NCBI GenBank assembly: GCA_015233155.1
Contig: JADFYG010000027.1
Location: 17,013-81,012, forward strand
Direction of reading: 5' to 3'
Source of the DNA: Candidatus Rifleibacteriota bacterium
GTDB lineage: Bacteria; Muiribacteriota; Ozemobacteria; Ozemobacterales; Ozemobacteraceae
DNA length: 64,000 nucleotides
Shown here: positions 18,865-26,852 of the stretch, in pieces
Numbering within the stretch: the stretch's first letter is position 1
Layout of the letters: every line of letters begins with the position of its first letter
The notes under the pieces: model-generated
Told to the model about the DNA's origin: nothing
What the model saw: only the letters and a program-made list of their open reading frames with translations
The model's database searches: none
Translations under genes and position numbers: made by a program

Positions 18865-18910
18865 GCGGTCCCGCCAAAAGGGTGAAAAATTATAGCCAAG
18901 ACGGGACCGC
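18865..18910. repeat. Inverted repeat, 9-bp arms
   Basis: GCGGTCCCG (18865-18873) is the reverse complement of CGGGACCGC (18902-18910), with an A-rich 28-base loop. It begins 23 bases after the permease stop and may act as a transcript-end hairpin, though there is no T-run directly after it. Confidence 0.5.
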
Positions 18911-18942
18911 CGGTTGGGAAGACGCCGTTTTGCGTATTCTGA

Positions 18943-18991
18943 TGACTTACTTCATTGCAGCAGATTCTCGCCGCCGCAATGAAGTAAGTCA
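18943..18991. repeat. Perfect 16-bp inverted repeat
   Basis: TGACTTACTTCATTGC (18943-18958) pairs perfectly with GCAATGAAGTAAGTCA (18976-18991) around a 17-base loop. Sixteen perfect pairs are unlikely by chance. There is no flanking T-tract, so it may be a bidirectional hairpin, a remnant of a mobile element or a binding site. Confidence 0.6.
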
Positions 18992-19314
18992 CTGTTTGGC
19001 TGAACCATGTCAACAACGGTTGAATCCTCGCTTCAAACCGTGATTATGGTCTCATTTTCTATGCTATATGGCAAAATCTTTTACAAGTTACATAAAACAC
19101 GAGATCAACCATAAATCCCAAACTTCGGGATACTTAGAAAAACTGATATCCTTTTCATGACTTATTGGCATTGTTTCAATGCGACGCCAAGAATGGGTTT
19201 CGCCCATTCCGGAGCGCAATGGAGGTCACAGATTTTGACAATTTTACCTTGCTCCATGCCGAGAATTAAGTAGCCAAATTAGCCATTGTTGCCAAAGGAA
19301 ACATTTCTAGCAGT

Positions 19315-19590
19315 TCAATGCTTGAAGATTTCGTCGAGACCGGAGGCCGTGATGAGGCGCTCACCCCACTCGATCAGCGTCGATTCCTTGGCTTCAGAAA
19401 TACGCTGGCGATCGGATTCATTCAGAGTGCCAAACTTGCGCTCGATTTGGCGAAGAACCAATGTCGCCATGAATTTGCGGCCTTTCTCAAGACCTTTCTC
19501 AAGACCTTCCTCAAGACCTTCCTCAATGCCTTCCACACGACCTTCTTCTTTCCATTGCTTGGTCCATTCAACCACCGTCTTGGACAACAT
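19315..19590 (-). CDS. Predicted intragenic small protein (RpnS-like) inside rpn
   Basis: On the minus strand a near-perfect Shine-Dalgarno GAGGAGG (19605-19599) lies 8 bases before an in-frame ATG (19590-19588; residue 241 of the nuclease). Translation from it gives a 91-residue protein consisting of the repeat region and the C-terminal helical domain, without the nuclease. In characterised Rpn proteins, such internally started small proteins bind and block the full-length nuclease. The ribosome site is seen directly; its use and function here are inference. Confidence 0.5.
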   Translation of the reverse strand: MLSKTVVEWTKQWKEEGRVEGIEEGLEEGLEKGLEKGRKFMATLVLRQIERKFGTLNESDRQRISEAKESTLIEWGERLITASGLDEIFKH

Positions 19591-20310
19591 CGTTCTTGCC
19601 TCCTCGAGGTCTTGTATTTCAGGAATTTTTTCCTTGGGAAAACGTGTTTGAATAAATACTTTGTAAATCCACCGGGTGAAAGTCGAACGTAATTCTTTTT
19701 GGTCGGGAAGTTTGAGCCATTCAATGAGGTTTTCGATCGCCAATCGCACGCTCGACATATCGCGTGATTTTTCAAGACGAAAGAGTGCTGCTACAAGATT
19801 GTGCAGTTCAGACAACTCTGTGGCCGCATACCGCCCTTCATCAATGAGAAGATAGGAAATATGCGGACGATATTTTTCCAGACCGCCCTTAAGCGGAACA
19901 ATCAAATCATAGACGTCTTCAGCCGCCGTCCAACGCGAAACGCCGTTATAAAGAACAATGGGCAATACCGGCGGTAGAAGCTTCCCTTTGAAAAGCTGCT
20001 TTTGGCCTATCAGATCCTGATACAGCAAACCGATGTATGTCATGATCCGAAGCGCCATGAATTCGTCCACTTCGGATTGGAACTCGATCAGGATATATAC
20101 ATAAAGCCACTCTTCTCCCCAACGCACGCGCCAGACCACGTCATCATGGCGTTGGCGAAAGGTATCGGTTACATAGCTGCCGTTAACACGCTCGAGCGTC
20201 AAAAAATCCAGCCGTTCGATCCACTCCTCGTGAACGAAGCCCCGCAACAGGTCTTCGACCATTTCCGGAAAGGAGAAAAACTTCTTGTAACTCTCGTCGT
20301 GGTCTTCCAT
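19315..20310 (-). CDS. rpn: Rpn-family recombination-promoting nuclease (PD-(D/E)XK)
   Basis: A 331-residue protein of the RpnA/YhgA-like family. The N-terminal nuclease domain shows the PD-(D/E)XK core: Asp57 in RHDDVVWRVRW and the variant motif Glu76-x-Gln78 in YVYILIEFQS. The mid-region is helical. Residues ~257-275 are short Gly-Leu-Glu-Glu/Lys repeats encoded by a 12-bp tandem repeat, followed by a short helical C-terminus. Rpn proteins are DNA endonucleases linked to RecA-independent recombination and phage defence. In E. coli the gene also encodes a small C-terminal antitoxin from an internal start, and a strong internal ribosome site is present here at the matching place. The gene is solitary between convergent neighbours. 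Confidence 0.88.
   Translation of the reverse strand: MEDHDESYKKFFSFPEMVEDLLRGFVHEEWIERLDFLTLERVNGSYVTDTFRQRHDDVVWRVRWGEEWLYVYILIEFQSEVDEFMALRIMTYIGLLYQDLIGQKQLFKGKLLPPVLPIVLYNGVSRWTAAEDVYDLIVPLKGGLEKYRPHISYLLIDEGRYAATELSELHNLVAALFRLEKSRDMSSVRLAIENLIEWLKLPDQKELRSTFTRWIYKVFIQTRFPKEKIPEIQDLEEARTMLSKTVVEWTKQWKEEGRVEGIEEGLEEGLEKGLEKGRKFMATLVLRQIERKFGTLNESDRQRISEAKESTLIEWGERLITASGLDEIFKH
19488..19547. repeat. 12-bp tandem repeat inside rpn
   Basis: On the plus strand the unit reads aagacctttctc, with variants ending ttcctc, in at least four near-identical copies plus degenerate ones. It encodes Gly-Leu-Glu-Lys/Glu steps in the nuclease frame. Unit length is a multiple of three, so copy number can change without a frameshift. 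Confidence 0.75.
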
Positions 20311-20466
20311 ACGCAGACATTGTACACTGCATCGTTTGGTTCAAGCAAGAAACGGTTCCGACAGTCAGGGGGAGGGCACCTCGACAATTACAAACAACAA
20401 CGAATACTGTCCAAAAGTGCGGTAAAAGTTAGGTAGACCTTTTTGGGTTTTTGGAAATCAAATAGC

Positions 20467-20539
20467 TGCGCGCTGAAAAAAATCAGCGCGCAACGACTAA
20501 GCGTTAATAAATCTGCATCATGGCATCATGATGCAGATT
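20467..20539. repeat. Two adjacent inverted repeats between rpn and the HEAT gene
   Basis: TGCGCGCTGA (20467-20476) pairs with TCAGCGCGCA (20483-20492) around an A6 loop. AATCTGCATCATG (20510-20522) pairs with CATGATGCAGATT (20527-20539). They follow the 3' end of the minus-strand HEAT/dnaN/ileS cluster (stop at 20576) and may terminate it, although T-tracts are weak. Confidence 0.55.
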
Positions 20540-20575
20540 GACAAAAAAACTTTGTTTAAGGCTGTTATCTTGCGC

Positions 20576-21886
20576 TTAAACAGCCTTGCCGCAATCCGGG
20601 CAGCCTTTCCAGCCTGCTTCGATGGCGCGACCGCACTTTGGGCATGCCTTCTTCAGATGGCCGAGACAGAATGGACAAAAGGCAAAATTGCGCCCTACCT
20701 GTTTGCCACAGGTCGGGCACGCGGACTGGTTTTCCGGAAGCAGATGAGCGGGAATCGACGGTTTCGCTTTATCTTCCTTCTGACCGATTTGTCCGACTGC
20801 AAGCATTGCACCGGTGCGCACTTCTTCGGCGGGATCGGCCATCATGGCCATGAGCGGCGCAGCGGCCCGCTTGTCACCTATAGCGCCTAATGCCGTACAC
20901 GCCGCCGCCCGCACCGATGAGTCAGGGTCCTGCAAACGATCGAGTAACAGCGCGAAAGCACGGGGTTCGTTGCTCTGTCCCAGGAGTTTGACAGACCAGT
21001 ACCGGGCGTCGGCATTGGGGGCGGCAACGGCGCTGATAACTTCGTCGGCGGCTCCGAGACCTTGTTCCCACAAGGCATCGGCGGCCGTTTTGCGGATTAT
21101 CCAGGAACGGTGAGACAGGAAACCGACCAGGATTTTGCGAGTTTCCGGCGTTTCTATCAAACACAACGCGCGTATGGCCTCGAGTTTTGATTCTTCAGGA
21201 TCGCGCTCGATGATCGAGCAGAAAATCGGAATCAGTCTGGAATCACGCTTCTCCCCGGCAAGCCGGATGACCCAGAATTTGGCCTCGTGGGAAGCATTCT
21301 TCAAAGAGTCGATAATCGCCTGCGGGTTGAGGTGCTGCAAGCGCTCGAGACTGTCGAAGGCTGCTTTCCGAAGAGGCCAGGATGACTCTTCCAGCATCGC
21401 CAGCAAAGGCGGAACGATGTCAGGGTGATTCGAATTCACGGCGGAACGCACGGCCGCAAGACGGATTTTATGGTTCGGATGCTTGAATGCGCGCACCAGA
21501 TACGAAACGGCCTCGCCACCCATCAAACCCAGCGTCTGGACCATCCAGAAATCCACATCATCGGCATTACGCGGAATAAGCTCAAGGAATCGCGTCAGCG
21601 CCGAATCACCCATCGCCCCGATGATGCGGGACGCAGCCTGACGCAGCCGCCAGGATGGATCAGCAAAAGCTTGCACCAGATATGGAAGGGCAGCATCTTT
21701 ATATGCAAGCAGAGCTTTTCCAAGATCGGCCTGAATATCATCATTCTTTTCGCTGAGGGCCGAAACCAATATGGGAATGGCAGCCGTTTTGTCGAGTTTT
21801 TTCAGTTCGGACAACGCCTTCTTACGAATTTCCGCATTCTCGCTGGTCAATGCCACGCTCAATTTCTTCTTCTCATCACCACTCAT
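20576..21886 (-). CDS. HEAT-repeat protein with C-terminal double zinc ribbon
   Basis: A 436-residue cytosolic protein built from about ten HEAT/PBS-lyase-type helical repeats (e.g. VSALSEKNDDIQADLGKALL, RAAACTALGAIGDKRAAAPL). The end carries two zinc ribbons with four Cys pairs (CPTC, CPFC, CPKC, CPDC). The start at 21886 is preferred over ATG 21910 because AAAGGA stands 9 bases upstream. Such proteins are scaffolds for protein-protein contacts; the zinc ribbons may bind nucleic acid or protein. It follows dnaN by a short gap on the same strand, so it probably shares the ileS-dnaN transcript. Its partner is unknown. Confidence 0.82.
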   Translation of the reverse strand: MSGDEKKKLSVALTSENAEIRKKALSELKKLDKTAAIPILVSALSEKNDDIQADLGKALLAYKDAALPYLVQAFADPSWRLRQAASRIIGAMGDSALTRFLELIPRNADDVDFWMVQTLGLMGGEAVSYLVRAFKHPNHKIRLAAVRSAVNSNHPDIVPPLLAMLEESSWPLRKAAFDSLERLQHLNPQAIIDSLKNASHEAKFWVIRLAGEKRDSRLIPIFCSIIERDPEESKLEAIRALCLIETPETRKILVGFLSHRSWIIRKTAADALWEQGLGAADEVISAVAAPNADARYWSVKLLGQSNEPRAFALLLDRLQDPDSSVRAAACTALGAIGDKRAAAPLMAMMADPAEEVRTGAMLAVGQIGQKEDKAKPSIPAHLLPENQSACPTCGKQVGRNFAFCPFCLGHLKKACPKCGRAIEAGWKGCPDCGKAV

Positions 21887-21921
21887 TGGACACGATCCTT
21901 TCAGCTTCATCGATCAATTGC

Positions 21922-23055
21922 TCAACCATTAAGCGTCATCGGCATGATGACACATTTGTAATCAGAATCAGATTTAAGGGGTCGAAACAGACCAGGGAAC
22001 GCAGGCGTGGTCATCTCGATCACAAGTTCATCGCTTCCGACGACTCCAAGAAAATCCTGGATATATTTGCCGTTGAAGGCAATATTGATCGGCTCGCCCT
22101 TGAACTGTGTGCTGATATAGACCTCTGAATTTCCTTCCTCGGGAGACTCAGACCATATGCGCGTTTCGTTCGCCCCGACATCGAAATGCACCATCATCGC
22201 GGCGGAACGGGCTATCGGAGCAACAGCTTTGATAGCCTGCAGGAGATCCTTCGTCCTGATTGTCAGTATCCGGGTGGTATCCTTTGGCATAATGCGATTG
22301 TAATCCGGGAATTTACCCTCATACAACCGTGTCAGCATCTGAAACCTCTTCGTCGTAAACATCAGTTGCTCTTTAAATAAACCAACCTCAATCGAATCGC
22401 CGTCTTCCAGTATCTTTAACAGCTCCGGAATGGCACGCGTCGGTACCAAAAAATTCTTTTCAAATTCAGGTGGGTATTTGACGGTTGGAAGCCATCCCAC
22501 CGCGAGGCGGCGGCTATCCGTAGCCACGAGGCGCAGCTTCCCTTCGACAAAACTGAAACACACACAGCGTTGCGTAACATTCGCCTCTTCTGTTCCCATG
22601 GCAATGGATACTTCTTTCAGCGCCGTTTTCAGCTCTTCGTTGGTCAGCGAGAACTTAGGAAATTCTGCTCCTTCCATTACTGGAAGCGGTGGGAATTCTT
22701 CTGTTCCCTGGACCTGCAAAATGAACTTGCCGCGCCCGGTCGCAAGCTCGATTTGATTATCGTGTCCCTCCAGTTGTGAGAAATTAACTTTCTCAGCGCC
22801 GGATTCCACCGGAAGACTGGAAACAACCTCGATAAGCAGTTTCGCCGGAATAGTGCATTGTCCTGGAACCTCGACATTTGCGACCAGGCGAGACGTCGCC
22901 ATTATTTCATTGTCGGTGCCGACAAGCTTCAACTCCCCGGGAATCGCGACACACATCACGTTCGCGAGAACCGGCCGGATGCCCTTGCCGGCAACCGCGC
23001 GTCCAACGACAGCCAACGCATCAGAAAGAGCTTTCAGCTCAAGCTGGAATTTCAT
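21922..23055 (-). CDS. dnaN: DNA polymerase III sliding clamp (beta subunit)
   Basis: A 377-residue protein with three clamp domains and the typical ending YKCVIMPMTLNG, which is part of the partner-binding pocket. It forms the ring that tethers the replicative polymerase to DNA. Its ATG overlaps the TGA stop of ileS (ATGA at 23055-23052), indicating translational coupling. dnaN normally lies beside dnaA near the origin. Here neither dnaA, recF nor clusters of DnaA boxes were noticed, so this is either a relocated sole copy or a second clamp gene. Confidence 0.95.
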   Translation of the reverse strand: MKFQLELKALSDALAVVGRAVAGKGIRPVLANVMCVAIPGELKLVGTDNEIMATSRLVANVEVPGQCTIPAKLLIEVVSSLPVESGAEKVNFSQLEGHDNQIELATGRGKFILQVQGTEEFPPLPVMEGAEFPKFSLTNEELKTALKEVSIAMGTEEANVTQRCVCFSFVEGKLRLVATDSRRLAVGWLPTVKYPPEFEKNFLVPTRAIPELLKILEDGDSIEVGLFKEQLMFTTKRFQMLTRLYEGKFPDYNRIMPKDTTRILTIRTKDLLQAIKAVAPIARSAAMMVHFDVGANETRIWSESPEEGNSEVYISTQFKGEPINIAFNGKYIQDFLGVVGSDELVIEMTTPAFPGLFRPLKSDSDYKCVIMPMTLNG

Positions 23056-26000
23056 GTCCGCGCCTCCTTACTGATTTCGATACGGACCTGAATGCCGTTG
23101 ATGTTCCAATCGGTGCCGTTCGTAGCGGGGCCCTCGTCTATAAATAACGCAAGAGTTTCCTGCTTCACATATGCGGCATGTTTCGCCAGGCTGTCGGTTA
23201 TTTCCTGGCCACGCTTTTCGTCGGTAATCCTGTAAGAGACCCTGATGCGATCGCTCACATCCAGACCGCTTTCCTTGCGCATGAACTGGATCTTGTTGAC
23301 CAGTTCACGTGACAATCCTTCCAGTACAAGCTCAGGCGTGAGGGCTTTGTCCAAAGCGACAGTCAGGGAACCTTCACTTTGAACAGCGAAGTCGCCTGAC
23401 GCCGCCGTCGCAATTTCGACGTCTTCCGTCGTCAATGAGACGTCCGTGCCATCGATCGTAAACCTATATGCTCCGGTCGACAGCGCTGCCTTGACCGCTA
23501 CGTTATCGCTATTTTCAAGATGCATCTTGATCTTCGGAATCAGCGACTTGAAAGGTCCTTTTCCGATGGTTCTGAAGTTCGGCTTTACCATGTATGTTAC
23601 AAGCGCATCTCCACTATCCACCGGCGTCACAATTTTGATATTCAGCTCTTCATCAATGAGATGCTTCATTCCGGAAAGCGTCTCGCGCTGCCAGACTTCC
23701 GGGGCTACAACCTTCATTTCTGCAAGCGGCTGACGGACCTTCAGATTGGCCTCATTGCGAGCGGCACGACCGAGGCTCACTACCTTGCGCACAAAATCCA
23801 TGCGCCGGTCGACGTCTTCCAGAACTATGGAGCTATCGTACACCGGATAATCGGTAAGATGCACGCTGGGCTGCGCCTTCGCATCGACGGTACAGACCAG
23901 GTTGCGATAGATATCTTCTGATATGAATGGGGTAAATGGAGCAGTGAGTTTCGACATTCCAACCAGGGCTTCATATAGCGTGGAAAATGCCGCCGCCTGA
24001 TCAGGGGCCATGCCCGACGCCCAGAAGCGCCTCCGGCTGCGTCTTACATACCAGTTCGACAGATCATCGACAAAGGTATCCAGCGCCTGCGTGGCACGCG
24101 TGACCTCAAAGATGTCGAGAGCGTCGCGCGTCTCCTTAACCGTTCTCTGAAAACGGGAAATCAGCCATTGATCCAGCTCCGATCGCTGGGCGAGCGGGAC
24201 ATAATGCTTTGCCGGATCGAACGATTCCGCGTTCGCATATAGAACGAAGAAACTATACACATTCTGCAACGTGCCCAGGTAACGATTCTGCGACTCGGCA
24301 ATCGCTTCTTCATAGAAACGACGCGTGTTCCATGGAGCTGTTCCGGAGTATAACGACCAACGCACGGCGTCCGCGCCATATTTGTCGAACAGTCCCATGC
24401 AATCGAGCACGTTTCCCTTTGATTTGCTCATCTTGACGCCGTTCTTGTCGCAGATCAGGCCAAGGACTACAACGTTCTTGTATGCTGGAGCCTTGTGCAA
24501 AAACGTGCTCGTCACGAGCATGCTGTAAAACCAGCCTCGTGTCTGATCGACCGCCTCACAAATGAAATCGGCCGGGAAATTATCCTCAAATATTTTCTTG
24601 TTTTCAAACGGATAATGCCATTGCGCGGTATGCATGGCTCCTGAGTCAAACCAGCAGTCGATGACTTCCGGGACGCGGTGCATGTCTTTACCGCATTTCG
24701 CGCATGGAATCAGGATATTATCCACATATGGCTTGTGAAGCTCGATGTTATCCGGAACGTCCTTCCCGAATTTATTCAGCGCGGCAATGGAATCTATGAA
24801 GATATGCTCACCACACTCGCAGCGCCATATCGGAAGAGGGGTTCCCCAATAACGGTCTCTTGAAATCGCCCAGTCGATGATATTGTCCAGGAAATTCTTG
24901 AAGCGACCTTCTTTGATATGTTCCGGAAACCAGTTTATTTTTTCGTTGTTTTTAAGAATCTCGTCTTTAAAAGCCGTCGTTTTTATGAACCACGAGTGTC
25001 GTGCGTAATACAGAAGAGGGCTGTCGCAACGCCAGCAGAAGGGATACGTATGCTTGATTTTTCCGGACGCAAACAGCTTGCCGCTTGCTTTAAGATCTTT
25101 GATTATGTCCGTGTCCGCATCTTTTACAAAGCGGCCCTTCCATGGCGTCACTTCGTCGGTAAAACATCCGGACAGGTCGACCGGCTGGATCACGGGCAGA
25201 TCGTTCGCCTTTCCGGCCCGGTAATCGTCTTCGCCGAATGCCGGAGCCATGTGAACTATTCCGGTGCCATCTTCCGTCGAAACAAAGTCGGTCGCGATGA
25301 CGAAATGCGCACGTTTTTTGGGGACCACGAATTTGTATAACTGATCGTAATCAATGCCAACGAGTTCGGATCCTTTGCATTCGCTTATGATTTCCCCTTC
25401 ACCCTTCAGCACTTCAAGACGAGACTTCGCCAGAATCAGCGTCTGATCGTTGAGTCGCACCTTTACGTAGTCGATGTTGGCGCCTACCGCCAGTGCCACG
25501 TTGGAAATCAGTGTCCATGGTGTTGTCGTCCAGACCAGAAAATATGTATCAGGCGTATTCTTCAGGGCGAAGCGCACGAAGACAGATGGATCTTCCACTT
25601 CATCGTAACCTTGCGCGACCTCGTGTGACGAGAGGGCGGTTCCGCACCGCGGGCAGTAAGGAACTACCTTGTGACCCTCGTAAAGAAGATTTTCCGACCA
25701 GAAGCGACCGAGGATCCACCATACTGTTTCGATGTATTCGTTTGTACAAGTGATGTATGGGTGGTCCATGTCGATCCAGAAACCGCCGCGCTCGACCATG
25801 CGACGCCACTGCGCCTCGTATTTAAAAACCGATTCGCGGCATTTTTTGATAAAGGGCTCGATTCCGTATTTCTCGATGTCCTGTTTGTTCGTGAAGCCGA
25901 GCTGTTTCTCGACTTCAAGTTCGACAGGCAGTCCGTGGGTATCCCAACCTGCTTTGCGCGCAACCTGGCAGCCGCACATAGTCTTATAGCGCGGAACCAG

Positions 26001-26198
26001 ATCTTTCATCGCCTTGGTAAGCACGTGACCCGGATGCGGCGTACCGTTGGCCGTGGGTGGTCCTTCAAAAAAGATGAAGGGCTTGCAACCTTCGCGATTG
26101 CTGACTGACTTCTCGAATATTTTTTCTTTTTTCCAGAAATCCAGGATCTCTTCTTCGCGCCTGGCACTGACGGTTGTTACAGTTTTTTGAAAAGCCAT
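23052..26198 (-). CDS. ileS: Isoleucyl-tRNA synthetase, type 2 (IleS2)
   Basis: A 1048-residue class I synthetase that charges tRNA-Ile. The HIGH motif is HPGH (55-58) in TPHPGHVLTKAMKDLVPRY and the KMSKS loop is near residue 590 (GVKMSKSKGNVLD). A CP1 editing domain and a long C-terminal extension are present. The length and the sequence around HPGH place it in the eukaryote-like IleS2 class, known for natural tolerance to mupirocin. AAGGA precedes the ATG. It heads a minus-strand cluster with dnaN and the HEAT-repeat gene. Confidence 0.96.
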   Translation of the reverse strand: MAFQKTVTTVSARREEEILDFWKKEKIFEKSVSNREGCKPFIFFEGPPTANGTPHPGHVLTKAMKDLVPRYKTMCGCQVARKAGWDTHGLPVELEVEKQLGFTNKQDIEKYGIEPFIKKCRESVFKYEAQWRRMVERGGFWIDMDHPYITCTNEYIETVWWILGRFWSENLLYEGHKVVPYCPRCGTALSSHEVAQGYDEVEDPSVFVRFALKNTPDTYFLVWTTTPWTLISNVALAVGANIDYVKVRLNDQTLILAKSRLEVLKGEGEIISECKGSELVGIDYDQLYKFVVPKKRAHFVIATDFVSTEDGTGIVHMAPAFGEDDYRAGKANDLPVIQPVDLSGCFTDEVTPWKGRFVKDADTDIIKDLKASGKLFASGKIKHTYPFCWRCDSPLLYYARHSWFIKTTAFKDEILKNNEKINWFPEHIKEGRFKNFLDNIIDWAISRDRYWGTPLPIWRCECGEHIFIDSIAALNKFGKDVPDNIELHKPYVDNILIPCAKCGKDMHRVPEVIDCWFDSGAMHTAQWHYPFENKKIFEDNFPADFICEAVDQTRGWFYSMLVTSTFLHKAPAYKNVVVLGLICDKNGVKMSKSKGNVLDCMGLFDKYGADAVRWSLYSGTAPWNTRRFYEEAIAESQNRYLGTLQNVYSFFVLYANAESFDPAKHYVPLAQRSELDQWLISRFQRTVKETRDALDIFEVTRATQALDTFVDDLSNWYVRRSRRRFWASGMAPDQAAAFSTLYEALVGMSKLTAPFTPFISEDIYRNLVCTVDAKAQPSVHLTDYPVYDSSIVLEDVDRRMDFVRKVVSLGRAARNEANLKVRQPLAEMKVVAPEVWQRETLSGMKHLIDEELNIKIVTPVDSGDALVTYMVKPNFRTIGKGPFKSLIPKIKMHLENSDNVAVKAALSTGAYRFTIDGTDVSLTTEDVEIATAASGDFAVQSEGSLTVALDKALTPELVLEGLSRELVNKIQFMRKESGLDVSDRIRVSYRITDEKRGQEITDSLAKHAAYVKQETLALFIDEGPATNGTDWNINGIQVRIEISKEART

Positions 26199-26282
26199 CG
26201 TTGGGGTCCTTCGCGTTTCGATTGGGTTATGATTTTATAACGACAAAATTCAATGTGGTTTTATATAGAATACGGGTGCGGG

Positions 26283-26852
26283 TCATTTTCCGGGATCTGA
26301 ATACTGGCGGGTGAGCAGAATAATTTTTGCGACATTGTCGAGACAGGATGTCCAATGCAGGCACTCCTCAAGTGTCTCACCGATAGAAAACGTACCGTGG
26401 CCTTTGACCACAACAATTGGAAACTGCTTTAACACAGGCGGAACGGCACCAGCCACCTCATCGGATCCCACGGCGTTTCTTACGGCAACGACCGGTATGC
26501 CCATCGGAAAATAATAGGCACCTTCAGCGTCGAGAGGCTGAATACAGTTTCCGCTCAGTGAAAGCGCCACGACATGCGGTGGATGGGCATGCACAACCGC
26601 ATCGGCTTTAGTTGTCCGGTAAATGGCACGATGGACCGGAATCTCGCGCGAAGCCAGGCGTGTCGCTGCGTCTTCCCCGTCGATCAGAGTTTCTATGAGG
26701 TCACCATGTTCGAGTCGATGAAGCATGCTGCTGGTACGCGTGATTACGAGCATGCGATTGAGGCGCATGCTCATGTTACCCGAATGGGAGTTGTTGAGAC
26801 CCGCCGTAAACAGGTCGACGCCGACTTTCTGGAACGACTGAATCTCGTTCAT
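26283..26852 (-). CDS. Class II aldolase/adducin-family protein (MtnB- or Ald2-like)
   Basis: A 189-residue zinc-dependent enzyme. Probable zinc ligands are His88 and His90 in VVHAHPPH and His152 in VKGHGTFS; the catalytic acid is likely Glu70 in SREIPVHRAIY. The ATG overlaps the stop of mtnA (ATGA), so the two are translationally coupled. The product of MtnA, 5-methylthioribulose-1-phosphate (or 5-deoxyribulose-1-phosphate), is therefore its likely substrate. It could be the MtnB dehydratase of the classical methionine salvage pathway or the Ald2-type aldolase of the DHAP shunt. No mtnC, mtnD, mtnK or mtnP lies in view to decide. Confidence 0.85.
   Translation of the reverse strand: MNEIQSFQKVGVDLFTAGLNNSHSGNMSMRLNRMLVITRTSSMLHRLEHGDLIETLIDGEDAATRLASREIPVHRAIYRTTKADAVVHAHPPHVVALSLSGNCIQPLDAEGAYYFPMGIPVVAVRNAVGSDEVAGAVPPVLKQFPIVVVKGHGTFSIGETLEECLHWTSCLDNVAKIILLTRQYSDPGK

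Larger units (their letters stand above)
18843..19314. other. 472-bp intergenic region with two hairpins
   Basis: No credible gene. It holds two inverted repeats described separately (18865-18910 and 18943-18991). The rest (about 19000-19314) is AT-rich without recognisable motifs. The permease ends on the left and the minus-strand rpn gene ends on the right, so this is a convergent junction. Confidence 0.5.

Noticed and set aside
19488..19547. Possible CRISPR-like repeats
   Set aside because: Units are 12 bp, contiguous and inside a coding region; there are no spacers.
21922..23055. Replication origin near dnaN
   Set aside because: No dnaA gene, no cluster of DnaA boxes and no AT-rich unwinding region were seen around it.
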